Part shown: in pieces, positions 7,697 to 16,375 of the stretch
How positions within the stretch are numbered: the first letter of the stretch is position 1
Layout: each line of letters starts with the position of its first letter
Origin: Dyella sp. RRB7
Lineage (GTDB): Bacteria > Pseudomonadota > Gammaproteobacteria > Xanthomonadales > Rhodanobacteraceae
Direction: 5' to 3'
Assembly: GCF_022761115.1 (NCBI RefSeq)
Contig: NZ_JAKWJS010000002.1
Coordinates: 434,001 to 498,000, forward strand
Length of the DNA stretch: 64,000 bases
Translations under genes and position numbers: made by a program
The notes under the pieces: generated by a model
Told to the model about the DNA's origin: nothing
What the model saw: only the letters and a program-made list of their open reading frames with translations
The model's database searches: none

Positions 7697-9010
7697 CTAG
7701 CGTTCGAACAACGCGATCGACTCCACGTGGGCGGTATGCGGGAACATATCCATCACACCGGCCGCGCTCAAGCGGAAACCGTGCTTCTGCACCAGGATAC
7801 CGGCGTCGCGCGCCAGCGAACCGGGATGACATGAAACGTACACAATCCGACGGGTTTCCTTGTGCGGCAGGTACTCCAGCACCTTGTCGGCGCCGGCGCG
7901 CGGCGGATCGAGCAGCAGCTTGTCCCACGGCTGTTTGGCCCAGTGCGCGTGGCGCTGGTCCTCGAACAGGTTGGCTACTTCAAAGCGCGCGTTGGCGATG
8001 CCGTTGCGCGCGGCATTTTCCGCCGCGCGCTCGACCAACCCGTGCTCGCCTTCCACGCCCATCACCTCGGCCACGCGGCGCGCGATCGGCAAGGTGAAGT
8101 TGCCCAGGCCGCAGAACAGGTCGAGCACGCGGTCGCTGGGCTGCGGATCGAGCAGTTCCATCGCCCGCGCCATCATGCGGCGATTCATGCCCGCGTTGAC
8201 CTGCACGAAGTCGAGCGGACGGAATTCCAGCTCGACATCCGCAACGGCAGCATCGTCGCTGGGAATGCGAAACGCCAGGCGCGGGTGCTCCGGCCACAGC
8301 GGATGCACGCTGGTCACGCCACCCGGTTGCAGATAGATGGCAAGGCCGTGCTGCTGGCCGAACGCGGTGAGCGCGGCGAGATCGCGCTCGCCCAGCGGCG
8401 ACATGTGGCGGAAGACCAGCGCCACCGTATCGTCACCGGCGGCAAATTCGATCTGCGGGATCTCGGTGGCCGCGTCCATGCCGCCCACCAGTTCGGCAAG
8501 CAGGCCGATCTTCGGACCCAGCGCCGGATGTACTACTTCGCACTGGGTGATATCGGCGACGAAGCGCGGGTTGCTCTCCTCGCGAAAGCCCACCAGCACG
8601 CGGCCCTTCTTGGCCACCTGGCGCACCGACAGGCGACCCTTGCGGCGATAGCCCCAGGGGACGTCGGTCAGCGGCGGCAGCCAGCGCTCCGGCGCCACCT
8701 TGCCGATGCGCTCGAAGTTGTCCTTCAGCACGCGCTGCTTCACCTCGATCTGCGATTCCGCATCCAGGTGCTGCAGCGAGCAACCGCCGCACTGGCCGAA
8801 GTGGCGGCACAGCGGCTCCACGCGATGCGGCGAGCGGGTGACCAGTTCCACCACCTCGGCCTCGTCGTAATGGCGATGGCGCTTGCGGATGTGCAGCTTG
8901 ACCTGCTCGCCCAGCAGGGCGCCGCTGACGAAGACGGCCTTGCCGTCGATGCGGGTAACGCCTTTGCCGTCGTGGCTGAGGTCGGTGATGGTGGCTTCGA
9001 ATTCTTTCAT
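7697..9010 (-). CDS. rlmD: 23S rRNA (uracil(1939)-C5)-methyltransferase
   Basis: A 437-residue RlmD/RumA enzyme. It has an N-terminal TRAM domain (residues about 1-60), the iron-sulfur cysteines in CRHFGQCGGC with a further Cys in ITQCEVVHPAL, and a SAM-dependent Rossmann domain with LDLFCGLGNFTLP. The catalytic Cys is in VYVSCHPGSLARD near the C-terminus, and DPPRAG is the family motif. It methylates U1939 of 23S rRNA. The ATG at 9010 starts directly at the TRAM domain; further in-frame upstream sequence is not conserved-looking. Reading is away from the ydbL-like gene, same strand, with about 70 bp between. Confidence 0.95.
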   Translation of the reverse strand: MKEFEATITDLSHDGKGVTRIDGKAVFVSGALLGEQVKLHIRKRHRHYDEAEVVELVTRSPHRVEPLCRHFGQCGGCSLQHLDAESQIEVKQRVLKDNFERIGKVAPERWLPPLTDVPWGYRRKGRLSVRQVAKKGRVLVGFREESNPRFVADITQCEVVHPALGPKIGLLAELVGGMDAATEIPQIEFAAGDDTVALVFRHMSPLGERDLAALTAFGQQHGLAIYLQPGGVTSVHPLWPEHPRLAFRIPSDDAAVADVELEFRPLDFVQVNAGMNRRMMARAMELLDPQPSDRVLDLFCGLGNFTLPIARRVAEVMGVEGEHGLVERAAENAARNGIANARFEVANLFEDQRHAHWAKQPWDKLLLDPPRAGADKVLEYLPHKETRRIVYVSCHPGSLARDAGILVQKHGFRLSAAGVMDMFPHTAHVESIALFER

Positions 9011-9081
9011 GGCTCTCAAAACACGCGCGCCCGGATCGAAGACCCGGGCGCGGCAATCGGGTAATGGGTTGGGCGAACGGC

Positions 9082-9687
9082 TTACTTCTGCTTCCAGGCG
9101 CCCGAGGCGTCCTGATAATACCAGCCTGCGCGCGAGCGCTCGATCCAGCCCTTGGCGAAGGTGGCGCGGATCTGCGCCTCCCACTCCGGATGGTTGTTGG
9201 CGTTGGCCACTTCGCGATAGAGCGCGTTGCGATCGCGGTTTTCGTCAGCCACGGCAGCGTTCACGGCGGCGCGCTGGTCCAGCGGTACCTTGGCCGCGTC
9301 GCGCACGGCCACCAGGCCGTCCTGGGTGAAGCCGACGGCGCCACGGTCGAACAGCGGTGCCAGGGTGTCGCGGAAGCGTGCCTGCATGCGGTCACGGATG
9401 GCTTCGGTGGTCGCCGTCTGGATGCGGATGTTCGGCGCATCGGCCGCATGCGCCGAAGGAATCAGCAGGTCGAGCAGCATGGCCGACGGCTGGACGCCCT
9501 TGCTGGGCGATGCGGGCGGCGGGTCACGCCTGGTGGCGGGCGCCGGCGCGTTGTTGTCGAGCACGGTACCGATGAACTGATCGGCCGCCTTCTGCGCTGC
9601 TGCCTCGGGAAAATAGACATTGATGGTGACGCACCCCACCAGGGCGACCAACACCATGGTCAACAATCCATAGACAAGCTTGCGCAT
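9082..9687 (-). CDS. YdbL-type DUF1318 lipoprotein
   Basis: A 201-residue protein with a lipoprotein signal (LLTMVLVALVGC, lipidated Cys at about residue 19) followed at once by VTINVYFPE. The C-terminal half (AVNAAVADENRDRNALY ... AKGWIERSRAGWYYQDA) is the DUF1318 domain known from E. coli YdbL, a periplasmic partner of YdbH and YnbE in phospholipid delivery to the outer membrane. The middle (about residues 45-90) is proline/alanine-rich and probably a linker. It sits 45 bp downstream of the ydbH-like gene. Unlike E. coli YdbL it is itself a predicted lipoprotein, and no separate ynbE gene is present, so it may combine both roles (inference). Confidence 0.78.
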   Translation of the reverse strand: MRKLVYGLLTMVLVALVGCVTINVYFPEAAAQKAADQFIGTVLDNNAPAPATRRDPPPASPSKGVQPSAMLLDLLIPSAHAADAPNIRIQTATTEAIRDRMQARFRDTLAPLFDRGAVGFTQDGLVAVRDAAKVPLDQRAAVNAAVADENRDRNALYREVANANNHPEWEAQIRATFAKGWIERSRAGWYYQDASGAWKQK

Positions 9688-9732
9688 GATCGACTCCTTC
9701 GGGGTGGAATGCTCGCATCGAAGCGAGCTTGC

Positions 9733-11754
9733 TCAGTGGACTTCCGGTCCGTTGCCGGCAATGGCAGCCTTCAAGCGCCGCACCAGGGTGGGCCAATCGA
9801 CCTGGGTCTGGTGCCCGATCACCTGCAAGTGGGGCAGACCGCTACCCTCGACGATAGTGTAGCCATCCGCGTCGTTATCCAGACCGCCCATATGGCATAC
9901 CGAGGCCTGCAGCGTGCAGTTCAGGCCGATCCGCTTATAGCCGAAGGTCTTGAACAGTTTCAGCACCGCGCCTTGCAGGCCCGCGGCCACGCCACCGCCG
10001 CCCATCGCGGTCAGGTTGTTCACGGCGCGCTGGCTGATACGGCCACCACCGCTGGCCAGCAAGCTGGCCTTGAACGCCACCGGGTTCCAGTTGACCAGGC
10101 GCAACTCGTCGACGGAGCCATCCATGCGGCCGGTGATATTGCCGAAGTCGAACACGCTGGTCATGGCGGCCAGGTCGAGCTGCCGCAACTGCACGTCACC
10201 CGACAGCACCGGGCTGGCACTGAATGGCCCCTGCACTGACAGCTTGGTGATGTCGACGAAGCCATCGAACACATTCACCGACAGGCCGCCGTCCAGCTCG
10301 ATGCGGTCGTCGATCCAACGCAACCCGGGAATGGCGCCACCCAGCGTCCCCGGGAACTCGGGCCAGCCCATGGCGCGCGAGAACGCTGCCATGTCGATGC
10401 CGGTAAAGGCCAGCGAGGTCGCCAGCCGGCGCCCCTTCGCCGCGGCGGGACGCCATTCCAGGTCACCTACGCGCACGCGGCCGTTGAGCAAGGGCAACTC
10501 CAGTGCATGCTGCAGGCTCAGCGCACCATCGCGGCTCTGCCAGCGCGCCTGCGCGGCGCCATTGGCCATCCGGTACACCTGCAGGCCCTGCCACCCCAAG
10601 GTAGTGACGGGGCGCTCGCCCTGTGCTGCCCAGTCCAGGCTGCCACGCAGCCCCTTCAGCGCCAGCCGGCCCTCGGCGTCGGCCAGGTCCAGGCCCTCGG
10701 TGTCGAAGGCGAAGCTGCGCAGGCCGGAGGCATCCATATCGAGACTGCCATTGAGCTGACCATCGACACGCATGTCACGCATGCCCAGGGTAGCCAGCCA
10801 GGCCTGGCCATAACGCTGGTAGGCCGCCGGAAACCGCGACTGCAGCCGTTCGAGCTTCAGGTGCTGCAACTCACCCTTGGCGTTGAAGGCCAAGGCGCCG
10901 TCGAACTGCAGCGCATCGGCATCCGCCACGCGCAGGCGCGTGAAGTCCACGGCGCCACCATGGGTCGCCGCCGAAAGGCTCAGCTGTACGGGATGATCCG
11001 GCAGATGCGCATAGATCGGCCCGAGCAACAGCTCGCCGCCGCGCAGGCTGGCATCGAGATCGATGCGCGACGGGCTGGCCGTGGTGTCGATGTTCAGCCG
11101 GCCATTGCCGCTGACACCCTGGCCGGCGATCGTGCCGCTGGGCGTATCGAATCCCCCCGTGCTGAGGGCGAACTGGCCCGAGGCCTGGAAGCCCTTGTCC
11201 GCCATGTCCAGCGCCATATCGGCATCCAGCTTGCCGGCGGTGGCGCGGCCCGACCAGACCGTGCCCAGGATGCCCTGCAGCCACACCACGGGCACGCCCT
11301 TCAGGCTGATCTGCGCATGCGTGGGCTGGTCCAGTGGAAGTGCCGTGCTGGCCTGTGCAGCGCCCTGGCTGATATCGATCTCCAGCGTATTGGCCGCCTC
11401 GTCCACCACCATGGACACCTTGGCGTTGCTCAACGCGGCGCCGGGAGCGCCCGCCATCTGCATGGTGCCGTCGAACAGCCAGCGCATATGCACATCGCGT
11501 TGCAGGACGCCCTGCAGGTCGATGGCCACGCGCTTCCAGCCCATGCTCGGAACGTCGGCCTTGGCGGCGCGCAGGGTAAGCCGCAGACCACCTTGGCCGT
11601 CCTCGCCGACCCGTGCCTGCACATCCTGCAGCTTGAGGCCGGGCACGCTCATCGCCTTCGCGCCCAAGGCGATATCCGCCCGCGCGGGCAGCACCAGGCC
11701 GACCCAAAGCAGGATGGCGAAACTGAGTAAAAGATGGCTTGATGTGAAACGCAT
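9733..11754 (-). CDS. YdbH-like AsmA-superfamily envelope protein
   Basis: A 673-residue protein with an N-terminal signal sequence or anchor (residues about 5-30, ending LPARAD) and then a long succession of beta-strand-rich repeats with no further membrane span, as expected for an AsmA-like lipid-transport bridge. The C-terminal region (SVNVFDGFVDITKLSVQGPF ... FGNITGRMDGSVDELRLV) matches the YdbH C-terminal style. In E. coli YdbH spans the periplasm and works with YnbE and YdbL to move phospholipid to the outer membrane. The ATG at 11754 gives the most compact signal sequence. The gene is divergent from the receiver-Hpt gene (44 bp apart) and precedes the DUF1318 lipoprotein gene. Confidence 0.75.
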   Translation of the reverse strand: MRFTSSHLLLSFAILLWVGLVLPARADIALGAKAMSVPGLKLQDVQARVGEDGQGGLRLTLRAAKADVPSMGWKRVAIDLQGVLQRDVHMRWLFDGTMQMAGAPGAALSNAKVSMVVDEAANTLEIDISQGAAQASTALPLDQPTHAQISLKGVPVVWLQGILGTVWSGRATAGKLDADMALDMADKGFQASGQFALSTGGFDTPSGTIAGQGVSGNGRLNIDTTASPSRIDLDASLRGGELLLGPIYAHLPDHPVQLSLSAATHGGAVDFTRLRVADADALQFDGALAFNAKGELQHLKLERLQSRFPAAYQRYGQAWLATLGMRDMRVDGQLNGSLDMDASGLRSFAFDTEGLDLADAEGRLALKGLRGSLDWAAQGERPVTTLGWQGLQVYRMANGAAQARWQSRDGALSLQHALELPLLNGRVRVGDLEWRPAAAKGRRLATSLAFTGIDMAAFSRAMGWPEFPGTLGGAIPGLRWIDDRIELDGGLSVNVFDGFVDITKLSVQGPFSASPVLSGDVQLRQLDLAAMTSVFDFGNITGRMDGSVDELRLVNWNPVAFKASLLASGGGRISQRAVNNLTAMGGGGVAAGLQGAVLKLFKTFGYKRIGLNCTLQASVCHMGGLDNDADGYTIVEGSGLPHLQVIGHQTQVDWPTLVRRLKAAIAGNGPEVH

Positions 11755-11798
11755 GAGGCGCCATTCTGCCAAAACCAGCTGAACGACACGGACTAGTC

Positions 11799-12554
11799 AT
11801 GTTCAACACGCTCACAAGCGACCTTTCTCGCGCTCCCGGCACCCCCGAAACCATGCGTGCCCTGGTCGCGGACGACGACCCCACCAGCCGTCTTTTCCTG
11901 GTGGAAGCCTTGCGCAGCCTCGGTCTGGACGCCCAGGGCTGCGACGACGGCCCGGCCGCCATCGCCCTGGCCCACGACGAGACCTTCGACCTGCTGCTGC
12001 TGGACTGCCGCATGCCGGGAGGCGGCGCGGAGGAGGTATTGACCGCCCTGCGCCAGGATCCGCAGGCCCGCTCGGGCGATTGCACCGCTGTGGCCACCAG
12101 CGCCGAGATGGACGCGGCAGAGCGACAGCGCCTGCTGGCCGCCGAGTTCAGCGAAGTGCTGCTCAAGCCCTGCAACGTGGCGGACCTGCGACGCATCCTC
12201 AACCTGGTGCAGGCGGGCGCGGCCAGCTCGCCCCTGCTCGACGATGCGCAAGCCGTCGCCACCATGGGCGACGCCGACCTGGTGGGCGCCATGCGCACCC
12301 TGCTGCGGACCGAGCTGGCTGGCCTCTATCAGGACCTGGATGTGTTGCGTGACGACACCGAGGCCTTTACCGGGCGACTGCATCGCCTGCGTTCCTCCTG
12401 CGGCTTCTGCGGCGCGTCGGCACTGGCCACCCACGCCATCGTGCTGCAACGCCATCTCAAGCTCGGCCACTCCGGCTCGCTGGCGCCGCTATCGCGCTTT
12501 CGCAAGGTGCTGCTGGCGACCATCGAGGCGCTGGAATCGCACGACCACGCCTAG
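11799..12554 (+). CDS. Orphan response regulator: receiver domain plus Hpt-like domain
   Basis: A 251-residue protein. Residues about 19-140 are a receiver domain with the acidic pair in VADDDP, the phospho-acceptor Asp69 in LLLLDCRMPG, Thr/Ser at 100-101 and Lys123 in LLKPCN. Residues about 150-245 look like a histidine phosphotransfer domain: LHRLRSSCGFCGA places His195 where Hpt domains have H-x-L-K-G. No output or kinase domain is present, so it is a phosphorelay intermediate. ATG at 11799 is used; an internal ATG at 11853 begins exactly at the receiver and is a real alternative, as no strong ribosome-binding site precedes either. No kinase gene lies nearby. Confidence 0.8.
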   Translation: MFNTLTSDLSRAPGTPETMRALVADDDPTSRLFLVEALRSLGLDAQGCDDGPAAIALAHDETFDLLLLDCRMPGGGAEEVLTALRQDPQARSGDCTAVATSAEMDAAERQRLLAAEFSEVLLKPCNVADLRRILNLVQAGAASSPLLDDAQAVATMGDADLVGAMRTLLRTELAGLYQDLDVLRDDTEAFTGRLHRLRSSCGFCGASALATHAIVLQRHLKLGHSGSLAPLSRFRKVLLATIEALESHDHA

Positions 12555-12558
12555 GCGA

Positions 12559-13269
12559 TCAACGTCGCGACATGGCCATGCCCAGCACCTGCCAGGCGCG
12601 CAGCTCGCTGCCGCCCAGGTGAAAGCGGATCACGTCACGCATCATCACTCTTAATGCAGGCAGGCCGGTCGCATCGGGCATGCGGTCCTCGGCCAGCGCC
12701 AGCAGATCGCCACCACGCAGCGCGTGCGGAGTGCCCGGCCGACAGGGCGACGGCCCCTGCTCCACGGCGTAGCGGTACCACTGGTCCGGCTCCACCGGCT
12801 CACCCGATTCGGCCTCGAAGACCAGCTGCAGGCCATAGCCGATGGCGTCCAGCAGGTCGCGCTCGAAGCGCCGCAGGCTCCACGCCAAAGATTCGGTCAT
12901 TGTCAGTCGCGGCAGCGTTCGCGCGTAGGCGGCGAACAACTCAGGCTGTGGGTCCTGGCGACCGGTAAGGCGCACCACCAGTTCGTTGAGATAAAGCCCC
13001 GCCAGACCGGCATCGCCGACCAGACGCAAGGGCGCGCCGATGCCTTCCGCGCCTTGCAGGGTCGCCAGCTCACCGCGCAACAACAGGTCCATCGCCAGCG
13101 GCTGGAACGGCTCCAGCTGCGCCCGTTGCAAGCGCGCCTTTTCGCGCCGCACGCCACGGGCCACCACGCCCATGCGGCCGTGGTCACGGGTCAGGCATTC
13201 GAGCAACAGCGAGGTCTCGCGGTAAGGCCGCGAATGCAGGACATAGACCGGCTGCTGCTCAATACGCAT
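12559..13269 (-). CDS. recO: DNA repair protein RecO
   Basis: A 236-residue RecO. The N-terminal OB-fold (QQPVYVLHSRPYRETSLLLECL, with the conserved RPYRETS) is followed by GVARG-like VVARGVRREKARLQRAQLEP and a helical C-terminal domain. It lacks the zinc-finger cysteines of some bacterial RecO proteins, as in enterobacterial types. It acts with RecR/RecF to load RecA on SSB-coated DNA. It is the last gene of the lepA-lepB-DUF4845-rnc-era-recO series, 30 bp after era, and converges with the receiver-Hpt gene, leaving only 4 bp between stops. Confidence 0.93.
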   Translation of the reverse strand: MRIEQQPVYVLHSRPYRETSLLLECLTRDHGRMGVVARGVRREKARLQRAQLEPFQPLAMDLLLRGELATLQGAEGIGAPLRLVGDAGLAGLYLNELVVRLTGRQDPQPELFAAYARTLPRLTMTESLAWSLRRFERDLLDAIGYGLQLVFEAESGEPVEPDQWYRYAVEQGPSPCRPGTPHALRGGDLLALAEDRMPDATGLPALRVMMRDVIRFHLGGSELRAWQVLGMAMSRR

Positions 13270-13299
13270 GTGAGGTGAAGAAGTCGCGCCCTTTGCGGC

Positions 13300-14235
13300 T
13301 TACTCGTAGCCGAACTTCTTGAGCATCGTCTCGTCGTCGACCCAGCCTTCGCGCACCTTCACCCACAGGCGCAGGAACACTTTGCGCTCGAAGGTGCTTT
13401 CCATGTGGCGGCGGGCGGCGCTGCCAATCGCCTTGAGCTGGGCACCGCCGTTGCCGATCACGATGGCCTTCTGGCCGTCACGCTCCACCCAAATGATGGC
13501 GTGGATCTCGGCCACGCCATCCGGACGATCCTGGAACTGCTCGATCTCCACCGTGGTGGCGTACGGCAGCTCCTGGTCCAGGCGCAGCATCAGCTGCTCG
13601 CGGACCATTTCGGCGGCAAGGAAGCGCTCGCTGCGATCGGTGACTTCGTCTTCGCCGTACACCGGCGGCTGCACCGGCAAGCGCTTCAGGATGCCCTGCT
13701 CCAGCTCCTTGAGGCCTTTCTGCTTGAGCGCGCTGACGTAGTAGACGTCGTCGAAGCTGTGGCGCCCCATCAGCTCCGCCACGAACGGCAGCATGGTGGT
13801 CTTGTCCTTGGCCAGGTCGACCTTGTTGATCACCAGCAGGCGCGGCACCTTCTGCTCGACCAGGGCGTCGTAGAGCGTCTCGTCTTCGTCGGTCCAGCGT
13901 CCCGCCTCGATCACCTGCACGACCACGTCGACCTCGCTGATCGCCGAACGCGCCGCGCGGTTGAGACTGCGGTTCATGGCGCGCTTGGCGCCGCGATGCA
14001 GGCCCGGCGTGTCCACGTACATGATCTGCCCGGCCTCGCTGGTGGCGATGCCGAGGATACGGTGTCGCGTGGTCTGCGGACGCGGGCTGACAATGGACAG
14101 GCGAAAGCCGATCAAGGCGTTGAGCAAGGTGGACTTGCCGACATTGGGCCGGCCAGCGAGGGCCACCGTACCGCAGCGAAAATCGTCGTGGGGAAGCTCG
14201 GCAGGTGCGCCCAGCTCGATATCGTCGTTGTTCAT
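13300..14235 (-). CDS. era: GTPase Era, ribosome biogenesis
   Basis: A 311-residue Era. G-domain motifs: G1 GRPNVGKS (residues 28-35), G3 DTPGLH, G4 NKVD; then a C-terminal KH domain with [17 protein letters not shown] that binds the 3' end of 16S rRNA. The N-terminus carries about 18 extra acidic residues before the G domain compared with E. coli. The ATG at 14235 overlaps the rnc stop (ATGA), giving translational coupling as in many proteobacteria. It helps 30S subunit maturation and couples ribosome assembly to cell-cycle progress. Confidence 0.97.
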   Translation of the reverse strand: MNNDDIELGAPAELPHDDFRCGTVALAGRPNVGKSTLLNALIGFRLSIVSPRPQTTRHRILGIATSEAGQIMYVDTPGLHRGAKRAMNRSLNRAARSAISEVDVVVQVIEAGRWTDEDETLYDALVEQKVPRLLVINKVDLAKDKTTMLPFVAELMGRHSFDDVYYVSALKQKGLKELEQGILKRLPVQPPVYGEDEVTDRSERFLAAEMVREQLMLRLDQELPYATTVEIEQFQDRPDGVAEIHAIIWVERDGQKAIVIGNGGAQLKAIGSAARRHMESTFERKVFLRLWVKVREGWVDDETMLKKFGYE

Positions 14236-14888
14236 GAGTTCAATTCCTGCAATCGACGCAGCACGGTTTCGGCTGCGTCCTGTTCGGCGGCCCGGCGACT
14301 GCTGCCGCGGCCTTCGGCGCGGATCGGCGCGGGTTCGGCGATCTCGCAGGAGACGTCGAAGGTTTTGGCGTGGTCCTCGCCATGGCTGTCGATCAGATCG
14401 TACTGCGGCAGCGGCCAGCCGCGCGCCTGCAGCAGTTCCTGCAAGCGCGTCTTGGCATCCTTGGAGGAGCGCGGGATGGCCGCCACCAGGGGTTCGAACA
14501 GGGCTCGCACCACCGCGCGGCATTCGGTAAACCCCGAGTCCAGGTAAACCGCCGCCACCAGCGCCTCGAACGCATCGGCAAGAATGGACTCGCGACGGAA
14601 CCCGCCACTCTTGAGCTCGCCCGAACCGAGCTTCAGCTCGTCGCCCAGCTCGAGCTCGCGCGCGATGACAGCCAGTGCCTGCCCGTTGACCAGCTGCGCA
14701 CGCAGGCGCGAAAGCTCGCCTTCGCTGGCGTTGGGGTGGGCTTCGTAAAGCAGCTCGGCGACCATCACGCCCAGCAGGGCATCGCCGAGGAATTCCAGCC
14801 GCTCGTTGTTCGGCTTGCCCGCGCTGCGATGGGTCAGCGCCAGCTGCGCGAGGGCCGGGTCAAGAAAGCGGTATGCCAGCTTGGTCAA
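14232..14888 (-). CDS. rnc: Ribonuclease III
   Basis: A 218-residue RNase III with the catalytic signature [11 protein letters not shown] near residues 29-39, downstream acidic residues in [15 protein letters not shown], and a C-terminal double-stranded RNA-binding domain ([14 protein letters not shown] to [12 protein letters not shown]). It processes rRNA precursors and many mRNAs. The start appears to be TTG at 14888 with a weak CAGG eight bases upstream; no in-frame ATG occurs before the catalytic domain. An out-of-frame ATG with an immediate TGA overlaps this start. It lies between the DUF4845 gene and era. Confidence 0.95.
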   Translation of the reverse strand: MTKLAYRFLDPALAQLALTHRSAGKPNNERLEFLGDALLGVMVAELLYEAHPNASEGELSRLRAQLVNGQALAVIARELELGDELKLGSGELKSGGFRRESILADAFEALVAAVYLDSGFTECRAVVRALFEPLVAAIPRSSKDAKTRLQELLQARGWPLPQYDLIDSHGEDHAKTFDVSCEIAEPAPIRAEGRGSSRRAAEQDAAETVLRRLQELNS

Positions 14889-14903
14889 ATCATGGGCCTG
14901 TGC

Positions 14904-15284
14904 TTATTCACCGACATTGCCCTGCAGCGTCACGCTCTTTTCGAAATGCAGCAGGAAGTCGATGTTGTACATGAAGGGAATGCGCTTATCGTACGAGACA
15001 CTCAACTGCGCGGCATTGCCGTCACGCTTGATGGTGATGTCCTTGGGCTTGATGGTGGCATCGTCCACGTACTGGAAATCCATCTTGCGCATCAGGTCGT
15101 TGCGGACGTCGTTCAGCGACTTGCCTTCCACACCTTCACTGGCGATCTGGGTCATGGCCTTGTTGACGCCCATGTACTCCGTATACGCCGGTATCAGCTT
15201 CATCGCCATGAAGCCGAAGAAGCCCGCGATGATCAGCGCAATGAGAAACCCGATCAGGGTGATGCCCGACTGTTTCGATTTCAT
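14904..15284 (-). CDS. DUF4845 membrane-anchored protein
   Basis: A 126-residue protein with a short basic N-terminus and pilin-like first segment (QSGITLIGFLIALIIAGFF, one membrane span at about residues 9-30), then a small periplasmic domain ending in FEKSVTLQGNV. This is DUF4845, a family of unknown function typically found between lepB and rnc in gammaproteobacteria, exactly its place here. The Gly-Ile-Thr-Leu-Ile start recalls type IV pilin N-termini but the prepilin peptidase context is not complete. Function unknown. Confidence 0.85.
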   Translation of the reverse strand: MKSKQSGITLIGFLIALIIAGFFGFMAMKLIPAYTEYMGVNKAMTQIASEGVEGKSLNDVRNDLMRKMDFQYVDDATIKPKDITIKRDGNAAQLSVSYDKRIPFMYNIDFLLHFEKSVTLQGNVGE

Positions 15285-15422
15285 AGTCCCCTCACTATGC
15301 CGTCATGCGGCGCAACCTGGTTATTGACTATCCGCCGCCGATGCATGGCCGGCAGCGTGTCCATTGTCGCCGCAAGCGACGGTGGCCGTCACTGTGATCC
15401 GGTCAACGCCCGTCACGCTTTT

Positions 15423-16325
15423 TCAATGAATGACGGTGCCCATGCGATGGAAGGCCACGCCCGAGCCGGTCCAGCTCAGCCAGATCAGGAACGCCTTGCC
15501 GGCCAGGTTCTGCTCCGGCAGGCAACCCCACCAGCGGCTGTCCGTACTGTTGTAGCGGTTGTCGCCCATGGCCAGGTAGCAGCCCTGCGGCACCACCAGC
15601 GGCACATGGGGGTTGGGCAGCGGCGGCGGCACGGCGTAGTTGGGCATGCGGGCGGTGAGATGGTTGACCACCCCGCCCTGGCCGTCAGGCAGGTGCTCGT
15701 TCCACACCGTGGCGCCCATTTCCAGCATCAGCCGCGATTCCGGACGCTTTGGGTCGCCCTCGTAAGGACCCACCAGGTCGGCCGCCACCGGCTCGCCGTT
15801 GACGATCAGCTGGTCGCCGCGCATTTCCACCCGGTCACCCGGCAGGCCAATCACGCGCTTGATCCAGTTCTGGTTGGGCACCGGCGCATGCGGATCGGCG
15901 CAGCTCTGGTCGCCGCTGCGCACCAGTTTGCCGCCGTCCTCGCACAGGTAGCCCGGGAAACGGAACACCACCACGTCGCCGCGCTTGGGCTCGCCCAGGC
16001 TCACGAACTTGTTGTTGAAGGCCGGCATGCGCAGGCCATAGGCGAACTTGTTCACCAGGATGAAGTCGCCCACGTCCAGCGTCGGCATCATCGAGCCGGA
16101 AGGAATGCGGAACGGTTCGGCCACGAACGAACGCAGCAGCAGCACCACCAGCACCACCGGGAACAGCGAGCGCGACCAGTCCACCAGCACCGGCTCGCGC
16201 ACTTCCCCACCCGCCGCCTCGGCCTTGGCCTTGCGCTGTTTGTAGAAGAACAGACGGTCCAGGCCCCAAATCACACCGAACACTACGGTGAGGCCAAGCA
16301 GAATCGCCGAAAAATCGAAATCCAT
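15423..16325 (-). CDS. lepB: Signal peptidase I
   Basis: A 300-residue leader peptidase. Two N-terminal membrane spans (about residues 5-25 and 52-70) precede the catalytic boxes: RIPSGSMMPTL with nucleophile Ser78, the general-base Lys in NWIKRVIGLPGD, and GDNRYNSTDSR. It cleaves signal peptides of Sec and Tat substrates on the periplasmic face. It sits 50 bp after lepA, the classical lepA-lepB order. A second, shorter signal peptidase gene occurs at 37478-38152. Confidence 0.96.
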   Translation of the reverse strand: MDFDFSAILLGLTVVFGVIWGLDRLFFYKQRKAKAEAAGGEVREPVLVDWSRSLFPVVLVVLLLRSFVAEPFRIPSGSMMPTLDVGDFILVNKFAYGLRMPAFNNKFVSLGEPKRGDVVVFRFPGYLCEDGGKLVRSGDQSCADPHAPVPNQNWIKRVIGLPGDRVEMRGDQLIVNGEPVAADLVGPYEGDPKRPESRLMLEMGATVWNEHLPDGQGGVVNHLTARMPNYAVPPPLPNPHVPLVVPQGCYLAMGDNRYNSTDSRWWGCLPEQNLAGKAFLIWLSWTGSGVAFHRMGTVIH

Positions 16326-16375
16326 GCCTTACTCCAAAGGTTGGCCGGCGCAAGGGGCGCCGAATCCGCAACTTG

